A stretch of 64,000 nucleotides of DNA, from positions 1 to 64,000 of the forward strand of contig JAIDQQ010000024.1 in the NCBI GenBank assembly GCA_029062165.1, given 5' to 3'. The notes under the pieces are model-generated. The model made no database searches and was not told the DNA's origin. It worked only from the letters and a program-made list of their open reading frames with translations. Below are positions 36,119-45,360 of the stretch, piece by piece. Position 1 is the stretch's first letter. Every line of letters starts with the position of its first letter. The stretch is from Ruminococcus sp. GTDB lineage: Bacteria; Bacillota; Clostridia; Oscillospirales; Ruminococcaceae. A program made the translations under genes and the position numbers.

Positions 36119-36147
36119 AAAGCCGATACATTTTTCATGTATCAGCT
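36119..36147 (-). terminator. Terminator of feoA
   Basis: On the minus strand AGCTGATACAT and ATGTATCGGCT pair around GAAAA and are followed by six T. The stem overlaps the feoA stop. Confidence 0.75.
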
Positions 36148-36378
36148 TTCAGGAATTATAATTTTTATCTGTGATGTATCTTCCGTACGGATTGCAATTA
36201 CAGTACCTCTTATCATGTACGCCGAAATACCTTTATTCCTGTACAGACATTCTATATACGTTCCCTTAATAAGTCCCAAATCGTTCAGACGGTTACGTAT
36301 TTTGCCGTCAAGCAGAATTTTTTCTACCTGTCCGGTCTGATTTTCTTTAAGGTTATCCATTCCGACAATATTTTTCAT
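36142..36378 (-). CDS. feoA: FeoA-family protein
   Basis: A 78-residue SH3-like FeoA protein (GQVEKILLDGKIRNRLNDLG, LIKGTYIECLYRN, and MIRGTVIAIR). FeoA helps the FeoB ferrous iron transporter, but no feoB is adjacent. It lies 58 bases after the last phage-like gene on the same strand. A short CCTGAC/GTCAGG inverted repeat before the start overlaps its ribosome site. Confidence 0.85.
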   Translation of the reverse strand: MKNIVGMDNLKENQTGQVEKILLDGKIRNRLNDLGLIKGTYIECLYRNKGISAYMIRGTVIAIRTEDTSQIKIIIPES

Positions 36379-36436
36379 ATAAATCTCCTGACTATATTTT
36401 AAATGTGTCGGTTATATTATATGTCAGGAAAAATAT

Positions 36437-37357
36437 TCACGTGAAAAATTTATCGTTATAGACCGCTGTTTCCGTAATAATTCCGGAACTGTTACCGGTT
36501 ACTGTAACGGAATTTATACGTTTTTTTACGACGTCTCCGAAAGTTATAATATCCGATAAATCTTCACCGTTATAACCGCTGTATGTACAGAAAAATTTCT
36601 TTCTGCCTCTCGACGAGTATGCGGAACGGTATTCGAGAGCCTGTTTCGGATTATACAGAAACTGTCTGTCGAGTTCAAAGAAACGGTGTCTTATGATGTT
36701 ATGTGAAATTATATCATTGTCGGAAAATTCATATTCTCCGAAGTCACCGTTTAAATCGGACATATGAAAGTGACTTGTAAGTTTGCGTCCTGTTGTGGAA
36801 ATACCTCTTGAAATGATGTCATTGTCATTGTACTCAAATACAGACGGATTTTCAACAGGGGTCATGCGTATATAGTTTGTATCACGGATATACGGATATG
36901 TTCCATGAATTTTATACGAAAGATTTACAATACCGTCCCACATATTAGAGTTGCTTTTTACGAAAATATAACTTTTTTGAGAACTGTCCTCGTGTGTGAC
37001 GTATGGCAGATTATAGTAACTGTTCATGAGGGAATTTATTGAAATATCTGATTTAAGACCGGTTTCAATCTGATTCTGTATAAGTAATGACGTGAAACTT
37101 CTTGACGATACGGAAATAACAGAATTTCCGCCGGAAAATTCAACGGAAATGTTATCGGCAAGTCCGTGATGTACTGTTTTGTCGTCAATTCTGAAAATAA
37201 TTTCCGAAACATTTTCCGGTACTGAAAGATTTCCGGAAAATTTTGCCCCTAAACTCGTATAGGACTGGTAGGAATCCTTATGAAAATTGAACGACAATAT
37301 TTTATCATAAATCATTTCTGAATTGTCCGTATTTTTCAGAATTATATCCACATTCAT
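36437..37357 (-). CDS. Phage baseplate hub-like protein
   Basis: The 306 residues resemble gpD/XkdQ-type hub proteins in layout: an early beta domain (FRIDDKTVHHGLADNISVEF) and an ISVSSRSFTSLLIQNQIE segment, typical of the T4 gp27-like fold. Assignment is by pattern and context. Last gene of the capsid cluster; its start overlaps the previous stop. Confidence 0.6.
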   Translation of the reverse strand: MNVDIILKNTDNSEMIYDKILSFNFHKDSYQSYTSLGAKFSGNLSVPENVSEIIFRIDDKTVHHGLADNISVEFSGGNSVISVSSRSFTSLLIQNQIETGLKSDISINSLMNSYYNLPYVTHEDSSQKSYIFVKSNSNMWDGIVNLSYKIHGTYPYIRDTNYIRMTPVENPSVFEYNDNDIISRGISTTGRKLTSHFHMSDLNGDFGEYEFSDNDIISHNIIRHRFFELDRQFLYNPKQALEYRSAYSSRGRKKFFCTYSGYNGEDLSDIITFGDVVKKRINSVTVTGNSSGIITETAVYNDKFFT

Positions 37358-37740
37358 GAAGTTTCAACGCCTTTCAATGAAATTTCCGTGGCTATCAGTG
37401 TTACAGTCGCTGAAATATATCCGTTGTTTTCGTCGTTGACTATAAATGACTGTAAATGACATTTTCCGAAAACTGTTTCTTTATATTCGATACTGAAACT
37501 TTCCGTACTATACATCATCTGATTTATTTTAACAAGAAATTCAAGCGGATTTTTATTACATATACGTCCGCTGAATGTGATTCTGACTGCTTTTTTTCCG
37601 GAATTGGTGATTATTTCATTTCCCGATACTGTATTCTGTTCGGAAAAATTCTTCACACCGGAAGACTTGAATTTTTCGCAGTATACTGTAAAATCGCCTA
37701 TATTTACCGGAACGGATTCTTTTTTATTTATACAGTTCAT
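37354..37740 (-). CDS. Phage tail-associated protein, unknown
   Basis: A 128-residue beta-rich protein (RITFSGRICNKNPLEFLVKI). It overlaps the hub gene by four bases. Position between a terminator-like protein and the hub suggests a small tail or baseplate component. No family recognised. Confidence 0.55.
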   Translation of the reverse strand: MNCINKKESVPVNIGDFTVYCEKFKSSGVKNFSEQNTVSGNEIITNSGKKAVRITFSGRICNKNPLEFLVKINQMMYSTESFSIEYKETVFGKCHLQSFIVNDENNGYISATVTLIATEISLKGVETS

Positions 37741-37742
37741 GT

Positions 37743-38147
37743 TTAGGTGTTCCTTTCGTAATTTTCTATACCGGTCACGGAAATTTTAGCAGTCAGAACC
37801 AGTCGACTTATCTGCGTATCGTGTTTCATGGAAACCTTTTTTATATAAAAGTCAATGCCGGTATTTTCCATAATTACCGGCTTTATGTTTCCGGAAAAAT
37901 ATTCGTATAATTTCTTCATTGAATAACTTTCGGGTGCGGTGACGTTGATAAATATTTCCGCCTTGTAAGGTATGAAAACTGTTTCCGGAGAGTATACAGG
38001 CTGTTGAGATTCAAATGAATCAAGTCCGATTATTGTATAGAAACTTCTGCTTTTTCTTTCTACCGGTACGGCGTCATATGCACTGTAGACCTCTTTCAGA
38101 CCGCTTGCCGAAAGTTTTTCAATAATTTCGTTTATAATTTTTATCAT
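37743..38147 (-). CDS. Phage tail-terminator-like protein
   Basis: A 134-residue protein (IIEKLSASGLKEVYSAYDAV at the start, VFIPYKAEIFINVTAPES in the middle). Size, fold pattern and place after the connector resemble tail terminators or head closure proteins. Tentative. Confidence 0.5.
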   Translation of the reverse strand: MIKIINEIIEKLSASGLKEVYSAYDAVPVERKSRSFYTIIGLDSFESQQPVYSPETVFIPYKAEIFINVTAPESYSMKKLYEYFSGNIKPVIMENTGIDFYIKKVSMKHDTQISRLVLTAKISVTGIENYERNT

Positions 38148-38150
38148 GGA

Positions 38151-38516
38151 TTATTCCTCCTTAACATCAGAAAAGCCCATAAATACGAAAGTTTTTTCCT
38201 TGATTAGTTCCGCACATAAATTCATGTGGTCATGCAACAGGTTTTCAGCGAATTTCAGGGTGGTATTCTTTGAGGTTGTAAGTAATTTTCCGGCGGAAGT
38301 ATATTCTGAACGTTCACGGGCGGAATTTACCTGTTGTAATTTATGATTCGCAAAAGATGCACATAAAAAATCAAGTCTTATGTCCGAAGGGTCAGCTTCC
38401 GGAAGTAACATCTTTTCCACCTCTATGACCGAAAGCGTTATGAGTGGCATATATTTTTCGGAAGCCTCTTCGCCGGAAAAAAGTTCAAAAAGCGTTTTTA
38501 TTGATTCTATATTCAT
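38151..38516 (-). CDS. Phage head-tail connector-like protein
   Basis: A 121-residue, mostly helical protein (DIRLDFLCASFANHKLQQVN). Helical gp6-type adaptors occupy this place after the capsid genes. Tentative, from context and helix content. Confidence 0.5.
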   Translation of the reverse strand: MNIESIKTLFELFSGEEASEKYMPLITLSVIEVEKMLLPEADPSDIRLDFLCASFANHKLQQVNSARERSEYTSAGKLLTTSKNTTLKFAENLLHDHMNLCAELIKEKTFVFMGFSDVKEE

Positions 38517-38527
38517 AAAACTACCTC

Positions 38528-39361
38528 TTATTTCATTGAAAATTCGTCTGTTGAAAAATCGTCCTTGTTATCCGGAATAAGCTGTACTTCAGTTTTTCCG
38601 GAATAAGAACATCTTTCAAACGATTTCTTTAACTCTATAAGCTGACCTGTATTCATACATTCTGCGGAAATCATAGCATTTTCTACAGCAGATTTTCCAC
38701 CGCTGAAAAATGCAAGCCGACGTATATCACGACGGATTTCGTCATCAGCATTTTTAATATCAACGTCGGAATATGTGGAAATATTTCCGTAATTCGCTGA
38801 ACGTTTCGTAACACCGGCGTTAATCTGAGCAGGTACGGCAACAAAACTCCATTCATAAGAATCGGTTATATTGTCGAGAATTACGTGACACATCTTGTTA
38901 TTGTAAAATTTTCCCTTTACGTGTACGCAACCGCTTACAGCTTTATCAGTACCGCATATCGAACACTTTCTTCTTGACGCACTGCATGAAATACTTACTT
39001 CTTTTTTGATACCGCCTTCGATTTCCGCAATCATATCGGCATTTTCGCCGGTACGTATCATATATGCATTAGCTTTCAGATATTTATAAGGTTCACCGTT
39101 TTTTGTAAGCCGTGTGTTATCCGTAATTATTTCCGTATCAAATATGCGTGCGTTCTGATTTGTGACTGTAGGGTTGTGGTCAGATATACCGGTTTTGCCG
39201 ATAAAACTTTCCGCAAGCGTTTCAAGTGCGGAATCCGAAAAGCGTTCAAAATCACGGTCAATATCGTTATCGCACAGGATTACCGGAAATGTATATACTT
39301 CTTCTTCCGTGAACGGTCTGCGAGTGAAACTGTTAATTTTTTCAAGAACAGATTTATCCAT
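38528..39361 (-). CDS. Phage prohead protease-like protein
   Basis: The 277 residues have a HK97-type protease region: GISDHNPTVTNQNARIFDTE with the His, and EVSISCSASRRKCSICG with the Ser. A Cys-rich knuckle follows (CSICG...CVHVKG...CH), then NITDSYEWSFVAVPAQ. The C-terminal part may be a scaffold. It lies after, not before, the capsid gene, which is unusual. ATG chosen seven bases after GGAAG. Confidence 0.75.
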   Translation of the reverse strand: MDKSVLEKINSFTRRPFTEEEVYTFPVILCDNDIDRDFERFSDSALETLAESFIGKTGISDHNPTVTNQNARIFDTEIITDNTRLTKNGEPYKYLKANAYMIRTGENADMIAEIEGGIKKEVSISCSASRRKCSICGTDKAVSGCVHVKGKFYNNKMCHVILDNITDSYEWSFVAVPAQINAGVTKRSANYGNISTYSDVDIKNADDEIRRDIRRLAFFSGGKSAVENAMISAECMNTGQLIELKKSFERCSYSGKTEVQLIPDNKDDFSTDEFSMK

Positions 39362-39429
39362 AAAAAAACTTCCTTTCATGAAATTCAAGGGAACGTATAA
39401 ATTCATATACATTCCCCTGATATAATTAT

Positions 39430-40389
39430 TTATTCAGCGACTTTAAGAATCTTTACAGCATCGGGAGTTATTTTTCTGAAACCGCAAGTAATTGATACTG
39501 TTATCTGGTCAAGCTGTCTGTCAATGAGTTTGTCAGTTTCCATTACGAGATTTGAGCTTGTAATAAATTCAAGGGCAAAATTTCTGTCAATGCCTATGAG
39601 TGTATTGTCACCTACTGCAACGGTCTTGACTAATTCCGCACCGAACGGAAGTATAAGTTTACCGTCTGTATCTACTGATGTATCGGACAGCTGTTCCATA
39701 GCGACTATTTCGGAAGCAATTTCTGGTGAAGTGATGACGGCGTTCATGTTGAAACAGTCGAAACTGCCGTAAAGTTTCGCCAGTGAACTATATGTAAGTG
39801 CCGGAACTGTTATGACTTCCGCACCTGTTTCGAGTACGGAAACTGCATCTTTTACTACTGCTACAGCGAGTTTAACGCCGATACTTCTAAGCATTACGCC
39901 GAAAACATCAAGTCTCTGCTGACGTACAGCCTCATATGAGGCATTAATAAGTCTGCCGTACTTTGAAAGTTTTATAGCAGAGGAACTTTCCTTTACAACG
40001 GTAGCCGGAAGAGCGTTACTTTGTGCAGAGGTCGTATATTCTGCGGAATCGTCCATTACACAACCGAGATACTGTGAACTTCCGCAAACTGTCTGTGTGG
40101 CACATACAGAAGAAAGTATAGTTTCCTCAAAACCTTTTCTGATACAGCGTGTGACAAATTCCGGAAAAAGTACAGCAGTTTCGGTAGAAGAAAAGAATTT
40201 TTCAACACGGTCACAACCTTGTCCGGCTACTCTTATATTGAAACGCTTTAACTGTCTCTCGAAAGCGTCTAACTTTTCCATAGGCGTACCACAGTAAGCA
40301 GAAGTCGGGTCAAGTTCTTCAAGTGCGTTTGTGAAAGATTTTTCGCTAAGATTGTAAAGACCTTTTTCAAGTTTAATATCGTTATACAT
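39430..40389 (-). CDS. Phage major capsid protein
   Basis: A 319-residue HK97-like capsid protein by length, context and pattern (VLFPEFVTRCIRKGFEETIL; KLSKYGRLINASYEAVRQQ as the E-loop/P-domain type segment; FNMNAVITSPEIASEI). It sits between portal and protease genes. The frame is intact. Confidence 0.75.
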   Translation of the reverse strand: MYNDIKLEKGLYNLSEKSFTNALEELDPTSAYCGTPMEKLDAFERQLKRFNIRVAGQGCDRVEKFFSSTETAVLFPEFVTRCIRKGFEETILSSVCATQTVCGSSQYLGCVMDDSAEYTTSAQSNALPATVVKESSSAIKLSKYGRLINASYEAVRQQRLDVFGVMLRSIGVKLAVAVVKDAVSVLETGAEVITVPALTYSSLAKLYGSFDCFNMNAVITSPEIASEIVAMEQLSDTSVDTDGKLILPFGAELVKTVAVGDNTLIGIDRNFALEFITSSNLVMETDKLIDRQLDQITVSITCGFRKITPDAVKILKVAE

Positions 40390-40413
40390 AATTAATGTAC
40401 CTCCATAATAAAT

Positions 40414-41544
40414 TTAATCCATATTTTCAAGACGTTTTTCGATTTCCATAGCCTGTGCGTTATGCAGACGTGCTACGGCAAGTTCGGATTCGTCCTGTAA
40501 GTTGATGTTATCCCATTCGACACGGCACATAGCACTGTTACCGGTTGAATATATGAACGCTTCCGCCACCTGACATATCACCGGTGTAAGAAGTCGTCTG
40601 TAGTATTCGAGTTCAGAAGTAAGTATATCCGCCTGTTGTGAAGACATTCTTTCTGTGGAACTCCAGTTAAGACCAAGAAGAAACGGTGGTATTGATAATT
40701 TTGAAATAATCTGCTCCAGTAGCTGACGTACCGGTACATTTGTATCAAAAAGCTGATTTTCCGCACCGATTACTTTTATATCGACGTCGCCGACTGAAAC
40801 AAAATCCTTTACCTGACCATATGAAGAAGATTTCATAGCATCTGACCATTCACGAGCAATCTGTACAGCACGTTCACGGGCGTATGTATAATCATTTTCA
40901 TTAGACGGTCTGTAAGTAACGGCATAGCGGACATTGCCTGCTCTGTCGAAATTCTGACCTATACATTCGTAGATTCTCATAAGAATACCAGCAAGTGCAG
41001 GAACTCCTCGCAGAATGGGACGTCTGCCGGTGAGTTCGGTATAGATTATTCTTTCAGGGTGCGTGACTGTCTTTTCCTTATCGTCGTAATTAATTACGAT
41101 ATATTTCCGGCTGAAAGGGTCATTTCCGGCAGAAATGCGTACTCTTGAAATATCGCCGTTCCACAGACCTGCTATTGATTTTCCTGTTACGTCGGGAACA
41201 ATTTCACCGACTGCACTTCCGTAAGTAAGAATGCTGTCAAGGAAATTGTCAACGAATACATTGACTGACTTTCCGCCGAGACCTACCGGAACATTTTCAA
41301 GAAAATAATCAAGTTCCGACTGTAGATTTTCGTCTGAACATATGACCTTAAAACCACCTGTCAGACGGATAATTTTCATTATACCGGCATCTACTACAGG
41401 GACTACATTTCTTATACGGTCATAGAGTTCCTTTTCGACAGGCTCTATGACATCCGGAAATTTCATATCAAATGTTGAGTTTCTCTGTGTCGTGACTATT
41501 TCCGGCGAAGTTTCCGGCACAGATTTTTTTTTAAAGAATTTCAT
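40414..41544 (-). CDS. Phage portal protein
   Basis: The 376 residues fit a short portal. FLDSILTYGSAVGEIVPD, GVPALAGILMRIYECIGQNF and SIPPFLLGLNWSSTERMSSQ are typical stem and crown segments. It forms the DNA channel with the terminase upstream. Intact. Confidence 0.82.
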   Translation of the reverse strand: MKFFKKKSVPETSPEIVTTQRNSTFDMKFPDVIEPVEKELYDRIRNVVPVVDAGIMKIIRLTGGFKVICSDENLQSELDYFLENVPVGLGGKSVNVFVDNFLDSILTYGSAVGEIVPDVTGKSIAGLWNGDISRVRISAGNDPFSRKYIVINYDDKEKTVTHPERIIYTELTGRRPILRGVPALAGILMRIYECIGQNFDRAGNVRYAVTYRPSNENDYTYARERAVQIAREWSDAMKSSSYGQVKDFVSVGDVDIKVIGAENQLFDTNVPVRQLLEQIISKLSIPPFLLGLNWSSTERMSSQQADILTSELEYYRRLLTPVICQVAEAFIYSTGNSAMCRVEWDNINLQDESELAVARLHNAQAMEIEKRLENMD

Positions 41545-41587
41545 TTTTCCTCCTTTAAAAATTTCTGAACGGTGATAGATTCAGATT

Positions 41588-42844
41588 TTATCTTGCTACG
41601 GACAATGCAAAAATATCGTCATTGTTTCCAGCGATTGCTACATTCATTACAAAATAACGCATATCGTCCATAGCGTGGTCATTTTCCTTAACAGGCGTAT
41701 CACTGACCGATTTTTCACTCCAGCGGTATAAAGAAAACTCTCTTATAATATCTGTACATGATTCATGGAACATTAACTTATTTTGTTTAAGCAAAGTACT
41801 TACATTACGTATACCAGTGATTACATCGTTGTTGGCTTTCACTACCCTGAATTTGCCGTGTCTGCGGATACACTCAATAAAACTTGCGGATGACGGGTCA
41901 ACGATAACCCGATTTATATTAAAGTCACCGGCAAGATTTTCAAGGGCGGTATAGTGTTCTTCGTCGGTACGGGAAACGCCTGTTTTTTTAGAGGAATAAT
42001 AATATTCCCTTAATCTGTACCAGACGTCATCATGTAAACCCCATAGACCAAATGAAGACGGATTCACAGTGCCGTAATCGCACGATATAAAATAACGTTC
42101 ACATTGCACATTGCCTTTATAGACGTGTTTTTCAGGATTGAATACAGGATATACAATATCTTTTGAGGCTGTCCACTTACCGAGTACAAAACGGTCATAG
42201 AAAGTACCGGAATAAAGTTTCTTGTAACGGTTTCTTAGTTTCTGCGAAAGTGCCGGATTATCATTCATAGTGAAGTGTACGTAAAGAGCGTTTTTTTCGA
42301 CTGATTTTTTAATCCATTCATTGTAAAACCAGTGGTACGGATTATCCGGATTGCAGTTAAACCATATTTTAGACTTTTCAACAGAACATCTTGCAAGAGC
42401 CTGCTCCACAAAAGAGCGTGGCATAAGTACAACTTCGTCAAGAAAAATTCCGGCAAGGGTCATACCCTGTATGAGTGATGCGGAACTGTTATCCCTGCCA
42501 CCGAAAAGATAGAAACGGTTAGTCTTTCCAAGAAATGTGATGTCGATATAATTTCTGCTTATCTTTTCGAGACAGACAAAACCGTAATTTTTCAGTAACG
42601 GCAGTAACGGTGTTATTACGTTCCGGCGGACAGAATTTATAGTTTTTCCGCATATGGCGAAAGAGTTACCATTAAATTCACAGGAAGCCCACAGAACGAA
42701 TCCGAGAGACATGGAAAGAGTTTTACCGCTTCTTACTGCACCGTCACAGATAATAGCATCATGACCGGCGAGAGCAGGATTTTTCCACCAGTTTACTACA
42801 AGTTTCTGTTTCCGTGAAAATTTTTCAATTTTCAAACTCCTCAC
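41588..42844 (-). CDS. terL: Phage terminase large subunit
   Basis: The 418 residues have an ATPase with Walker A in CDGAVRSGKTLSM near 35-47 and Walker B in GIFLDEVVLM near 133-141. The nuclease part shows ISCDYGTVNPSSFG, VIVDPSSASFIE and HAMDDMRY, with all three acidic sites present. It looks functional. It overlaps the small subunit by 20 bases. Confidence 0.9.
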   Translation of the reverse strand: MRSLKIEKFSRKQKLVVNWWKNPALAGHDAIICDGAVRSGKTLSMSLGFVLWASCEFNGNSFAICGKTINSVRRNVITPLLPLLKNYGFVCLEKISRNYIDITFLGKTNRFYLFGGRDNSSASLIQGMTLAGIFLDEVVLMPRSFVEQALARCSVEKSKIWFNCNPDNPYHWFYNEWIKKSVEKNALYVHFTMNDNPALSQKLRNRYKKLYSGTFYDRFVLGKWTASKDIVYPVFNPEKHVYKGNVQCERYFISCDYGTVNPSSFGLWGLHDDVWYRLREYYYSSKKTGVSRTDEEHYTALENLAGDFNINRVIVDPSSASFIECIRRHGKFRVVKANNDVITGIRNVSTLLKQNKLMFHESCTDIIREFSLYRWSEKSVSDTPVKENDHAMDDMRYFVMNVAIAGNNDDIFALSVAR

Positions 42845-43298
42845 CGTCCGTAGACGTATCGGCGAGAGCCTTTATTAAGTCGGTAGCTTTATTCGTGTCG
42901 GAAAAAGTATTTTCCAGTTCAAAGAGTTTTTCAAGAGCTTTCAGCCTATCGAAAAATTTAATTTCAACGCCACCGCCTTTTATGCGTTTTATTTCGGAGA
43001 CGTTGAAAAGGTCAAGACGTGAAATTACGTCAGGTGGTGGGAGTTCGTCAGCGAATACAAGATAAACTGCATCCGTACAGTTTCCGAAAGCAAGCCTTTT
43101 AAGACCGGTGGAAACGTCATTATTTCCGGCGACTGCATTTCTGATACGTGAGATAATGTTTCTGCATTTTTCAGATTCAAGAAGTTTTATACCATTTTTA
43201 AGAGCGTTTTTTCTGTCGAAACCGGCTTTTACTGCTGATTCGGTAACGTCGCCGAGCATGACATAGTAACAGCAGAAATCATACAATTGATTATTCAC
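42825..43298 (-). CDS. terS: Phage terminase small subunit-like protein
   Basis: A 157-residue protein with a TerS-like HTH start (YYVMLGDVTESAVKAGFDRK) and a C-terminal helical tail. The only good site is AAAGGAGG twelve bases before a GTG, which is taken as start; a longer frame reads through that site. First gene of the capsid cluster. Confidence 0.72.
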   Translation of the reverse strand: MNNQLYDFCCYYVMLGDVTESAVKAGFDRKNALKNGIKLLESEKCRNIISRIRNAVAGNNDVSTGLKRLAFGNCTDAVYLVFADELPPPDVISRLDLFNVSEIKRIKGGGVEIKFFDRLKALEKLFELENTFSDTNKATDLIKALADTSTDGEEFEN

Positions 43299-43324
43299 AA
43301 AAATAAAAATCCTCCTTTCAGTCG

Positions 43325-43343
43325 TGAACGTTATCACCGTTCA
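43325..43343. promoter_or_regulatory. Inverted repeat before the capsid cluster
   Basis: TGAACG-GTGATAA-CGTTCA on the minus strand is a perfect 6-base dyad, about 20 bases before the terS ribosome site. It may be an operator or an RNA hairpin. A weak -10 (TATGAT) lies upstream. Confidence 0.4.
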
Positions 43344-43432
43344 TAAGGAACACTGAAAAACAGACTTTTTAAATCATAACCCGTTGTATAAGAAAAATTA
43401 ATACTGGAAATTTGTAGATATGCACAAAAAAA

Positions 43433-43471
43433 CTTCCGGAAAACTGTATTATTTCAACAGATTTCCGGAAG
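43433..43471 (-). terminator. Terminator between SUKH-3 and capsid genes
   Basis: CTTCCGGAAA and TTTCCGGAAG pair, extended by CTGT/ACAG, with a T run on the minus strand. It isolates the capsid cluster from the immunity genes. Confidence 0.75.
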
Positions 43472-43477
43472 ATAAAA

Positions 43478-44386
43478 TTATAGGTATCTGAGCATTTTAT
43501 TAAAACCCTCCATAGCGGTACGTCCGTACTCTTCAATATCCCCCTCAAAATTAATTATCATCAGACCATTTTCAGTAAGCAGAATTTCATCACCCCAATC
43601 ACCATAACCACCAACACAGACAGTATTTTCACCGTATTTTTCTGCAATTTCTAAAATATCTTCGTCGGTTAAATCTCTGATTTTATCATGAAAAATATTG
43701 ATAAAAAAAACAGGTTCATCTTTTTTACGGCGTTTAGAAGTTCTTTTATCGCTTATATGAAACCAATAATTACTATTCTTATCCTTAAAAAAATTATCCA
43801 GACCGCCAAATTCTTCAATAAAACGCTTTTGTTGTTCAGTAAGGAAAACGCCGTCTTTTTCGCACTCCTTAACCAGTCCGGAAATATCAATTTTTCTGCC
43901 CTCGTACCAGCCAACTTCTTTTAATCTGCGATAGGTATTTTCTGAAATCGGTGCATGATAGTCATATTCAACAGTAGTTATATAGTCAAGAAAATCCGGT
44001 GTATTGTCTGCAATTTTTTTCCGGTGGTAATTATAGAAAGAACCGTCTTCCAACATATAGAAACGTTCAATATCTCCGCTTGAATTTTCAAAATATCCGA
44101 TATGAAAAGCAATCTGTTTAAGGTCTTTCCAGTAGTCGCACCATTCTAAAGTTCTACAGTAAAACGTTATGACATCACATGAAATTTTTTCCATACGTCT
44201 GAAATAAAAACTTCCGTAATCCCTGAAGAACTCAATAATTTTATCCATATCCGCCTTTTTAAACTGTCTTTTGAAGTTATTACTGATTGATGCTTCTTCA
44301 CAACGTTTTAAACATTTGTCTAAGTCTGTATTAAATTCATAAAGTAAATGACTTTCTTTAAATTTTTCAAATTCTTCTCTTGTCAT
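43478..44386 (-). CDS. SUKH-3 family immunity protein, copy 1
   Basis: The 302 residues have an N-terminal region of about 150 residues that is shared with the next gene, then a SUKH-3 type domain (GWYEGRKIDISGLVKECEK, then QQKRFIEEFGGL) and a C-terminal part with CVGGYGDWGDEILLTENG. SUKH proteins protect against toxins of contact-dependent or polymorphic systems. No toxin gene is nearby. Confidence 0.82.
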   Translation of the reverse strand: MTREEFEKFKESHLLYEFNTDLDKCLKRCEEASISNNFKRQFKKADMDKIIEFFRDYGSFYFRRMEKISCDVITFYCRTLEWCDYWKDLKQIAFHIGYFENSSGDIERFYMLEDGSFYNYHRKKIADNTPDFLDYITTVEYDYHAPISENTYRRLKEVGWYEGRKIDISGLVKECEKDGVFLTEQQKRFIEEFGGLDNFFKDKNSNYWFHISDKRTSKRRKKDEPVFFINIFHDKIRDLTDEDILEIAEKYGENTVCVGGYGDWGDEILLTENGLMIINFEGDIEEYGRTAMEGFNKMLRYL

Positions 44387-44423
44387 AATAATAAACTCCT
44401 TTCATATTTCATTTAAATAATTA

Positions 44424-45329
44424 TCAGTCACCAAGCAGAACATTAAAACCTTCCATTACAGTTCTACCTAAAGGTTTTATACCTATACAAGTATAAGTAC
44501 CATAAAGTAACATCTGACCGTTTTCTGTAAGAAGTATATCATCAGACCAGTCACTGCTTCCTCCAACAATAACAGTTCCTTCGCCATATTCATTAAGAAT
44601 TTCATATTTATTTTTTTCATTAACAGGATTGTTATTAAAATGTTCAACAAGATTCAAATCCTTAAAAAATACACTTGATTTTTTATCTTCTATATAAAAC
44701 CAATAATCACTATCTTCACGTGAACCCTCTAAACCACCAAATTCCTCAATAAAACGCTTTTGAGGTTCAGTAAGGAAAACACCGTCTTTTTCGCACTCTT
44801 TAACCAGTCCGGAAATATCAATTTTTCTTCCCGCATACCAACCAGCTTCCTGAAGTCTTCTGTATGTACCTTCAAGAATCGGAGCATGGTAGTCATATTC
44901 AACCGTCATAACATAGTCCCAGAAAGTTTCTGAATTGTCTGCTATTTTTTTCTTGTCCTGATTATAAAAAGCTCCGTCTGAAAGCATATAGAATCTTTCA
45001 ATGGCACTTGTTGTGTATGTATCCCCACAGCTTATATTTCTGAAACTTCCTATATAAACTGCTACTTCCTGAAATTCTTCCCAAAAAGGACAGTAATTAT
45101 CAACGGGACTGCAATTAAATGTTATAGTATCTCCTGAAATTTTTTCAATACGTTCAGAATAAAATTTTCCATAGGTTTTAATAAATTCAAGAACTTTATC
45201 TCCACATTTTATATTTTTTTCAATCATTTTGGCTTCTGCTTTTTCAAGTACTTTTTCCAATGGTTTAGCCATAAGAAAAGTATGATATGCCGAACTTTTT
45301 TTAAAATCATTAAATTCTTTTATTTTCAT
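44424..45329 (-). CDS. SUKH-3 family immunity protein, copy 2
   Basis: A 301-residue paralogue of the next gene with the same order of parts: GWYAGRKIDISGLVKECEK, PQKRFIEEFGGL and VGGSSDWSDDILLTENG. The middle is almost the same as copy 1 while the ends differ, a pattern of diversifying duplicates. Intergenic sequence before the start (CTGAAAGGAGTTTATTATG) is shared among the three. Confidence 0.82.
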   Translation of the reverse strand: MKIKEFNDFKKSSAYHTFLMAKPLEKVLEKAEAKMIEKNIKCGDKVLEFIKTYGKFYSERIEKISGDTITFNCSPVDNYCPFWEEFQEVAVYIGSFRNISCGDTYTTSAIERFYMLSDGAFYNQDKKKIADNSETFWDYVMTVEYDYHAPILEGTYRRLQEAGWYAGRKIDISGLVKECEKDGVFLTEPQKRFIEEFGGLEGSREDSDYWFYIEDKKSSVFFKDLNLVEHFNNNPVNEKNKYEILNEYGEGTVIVGGSSDWSDDILLTENGQMLLYGTYTCIGIKPLGRTVMEGFNVLLGD

Positions 45330-45360
45330 AATAAACTCCTTTCAGATTTCAGTTAAATTA

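Noticed and set aside
36142-43298. feoA as a member of the phage cluster
   Set aside because: It is a normal FeoA by sequence and only lies next to the cluster; no sign that it is phage-borne.
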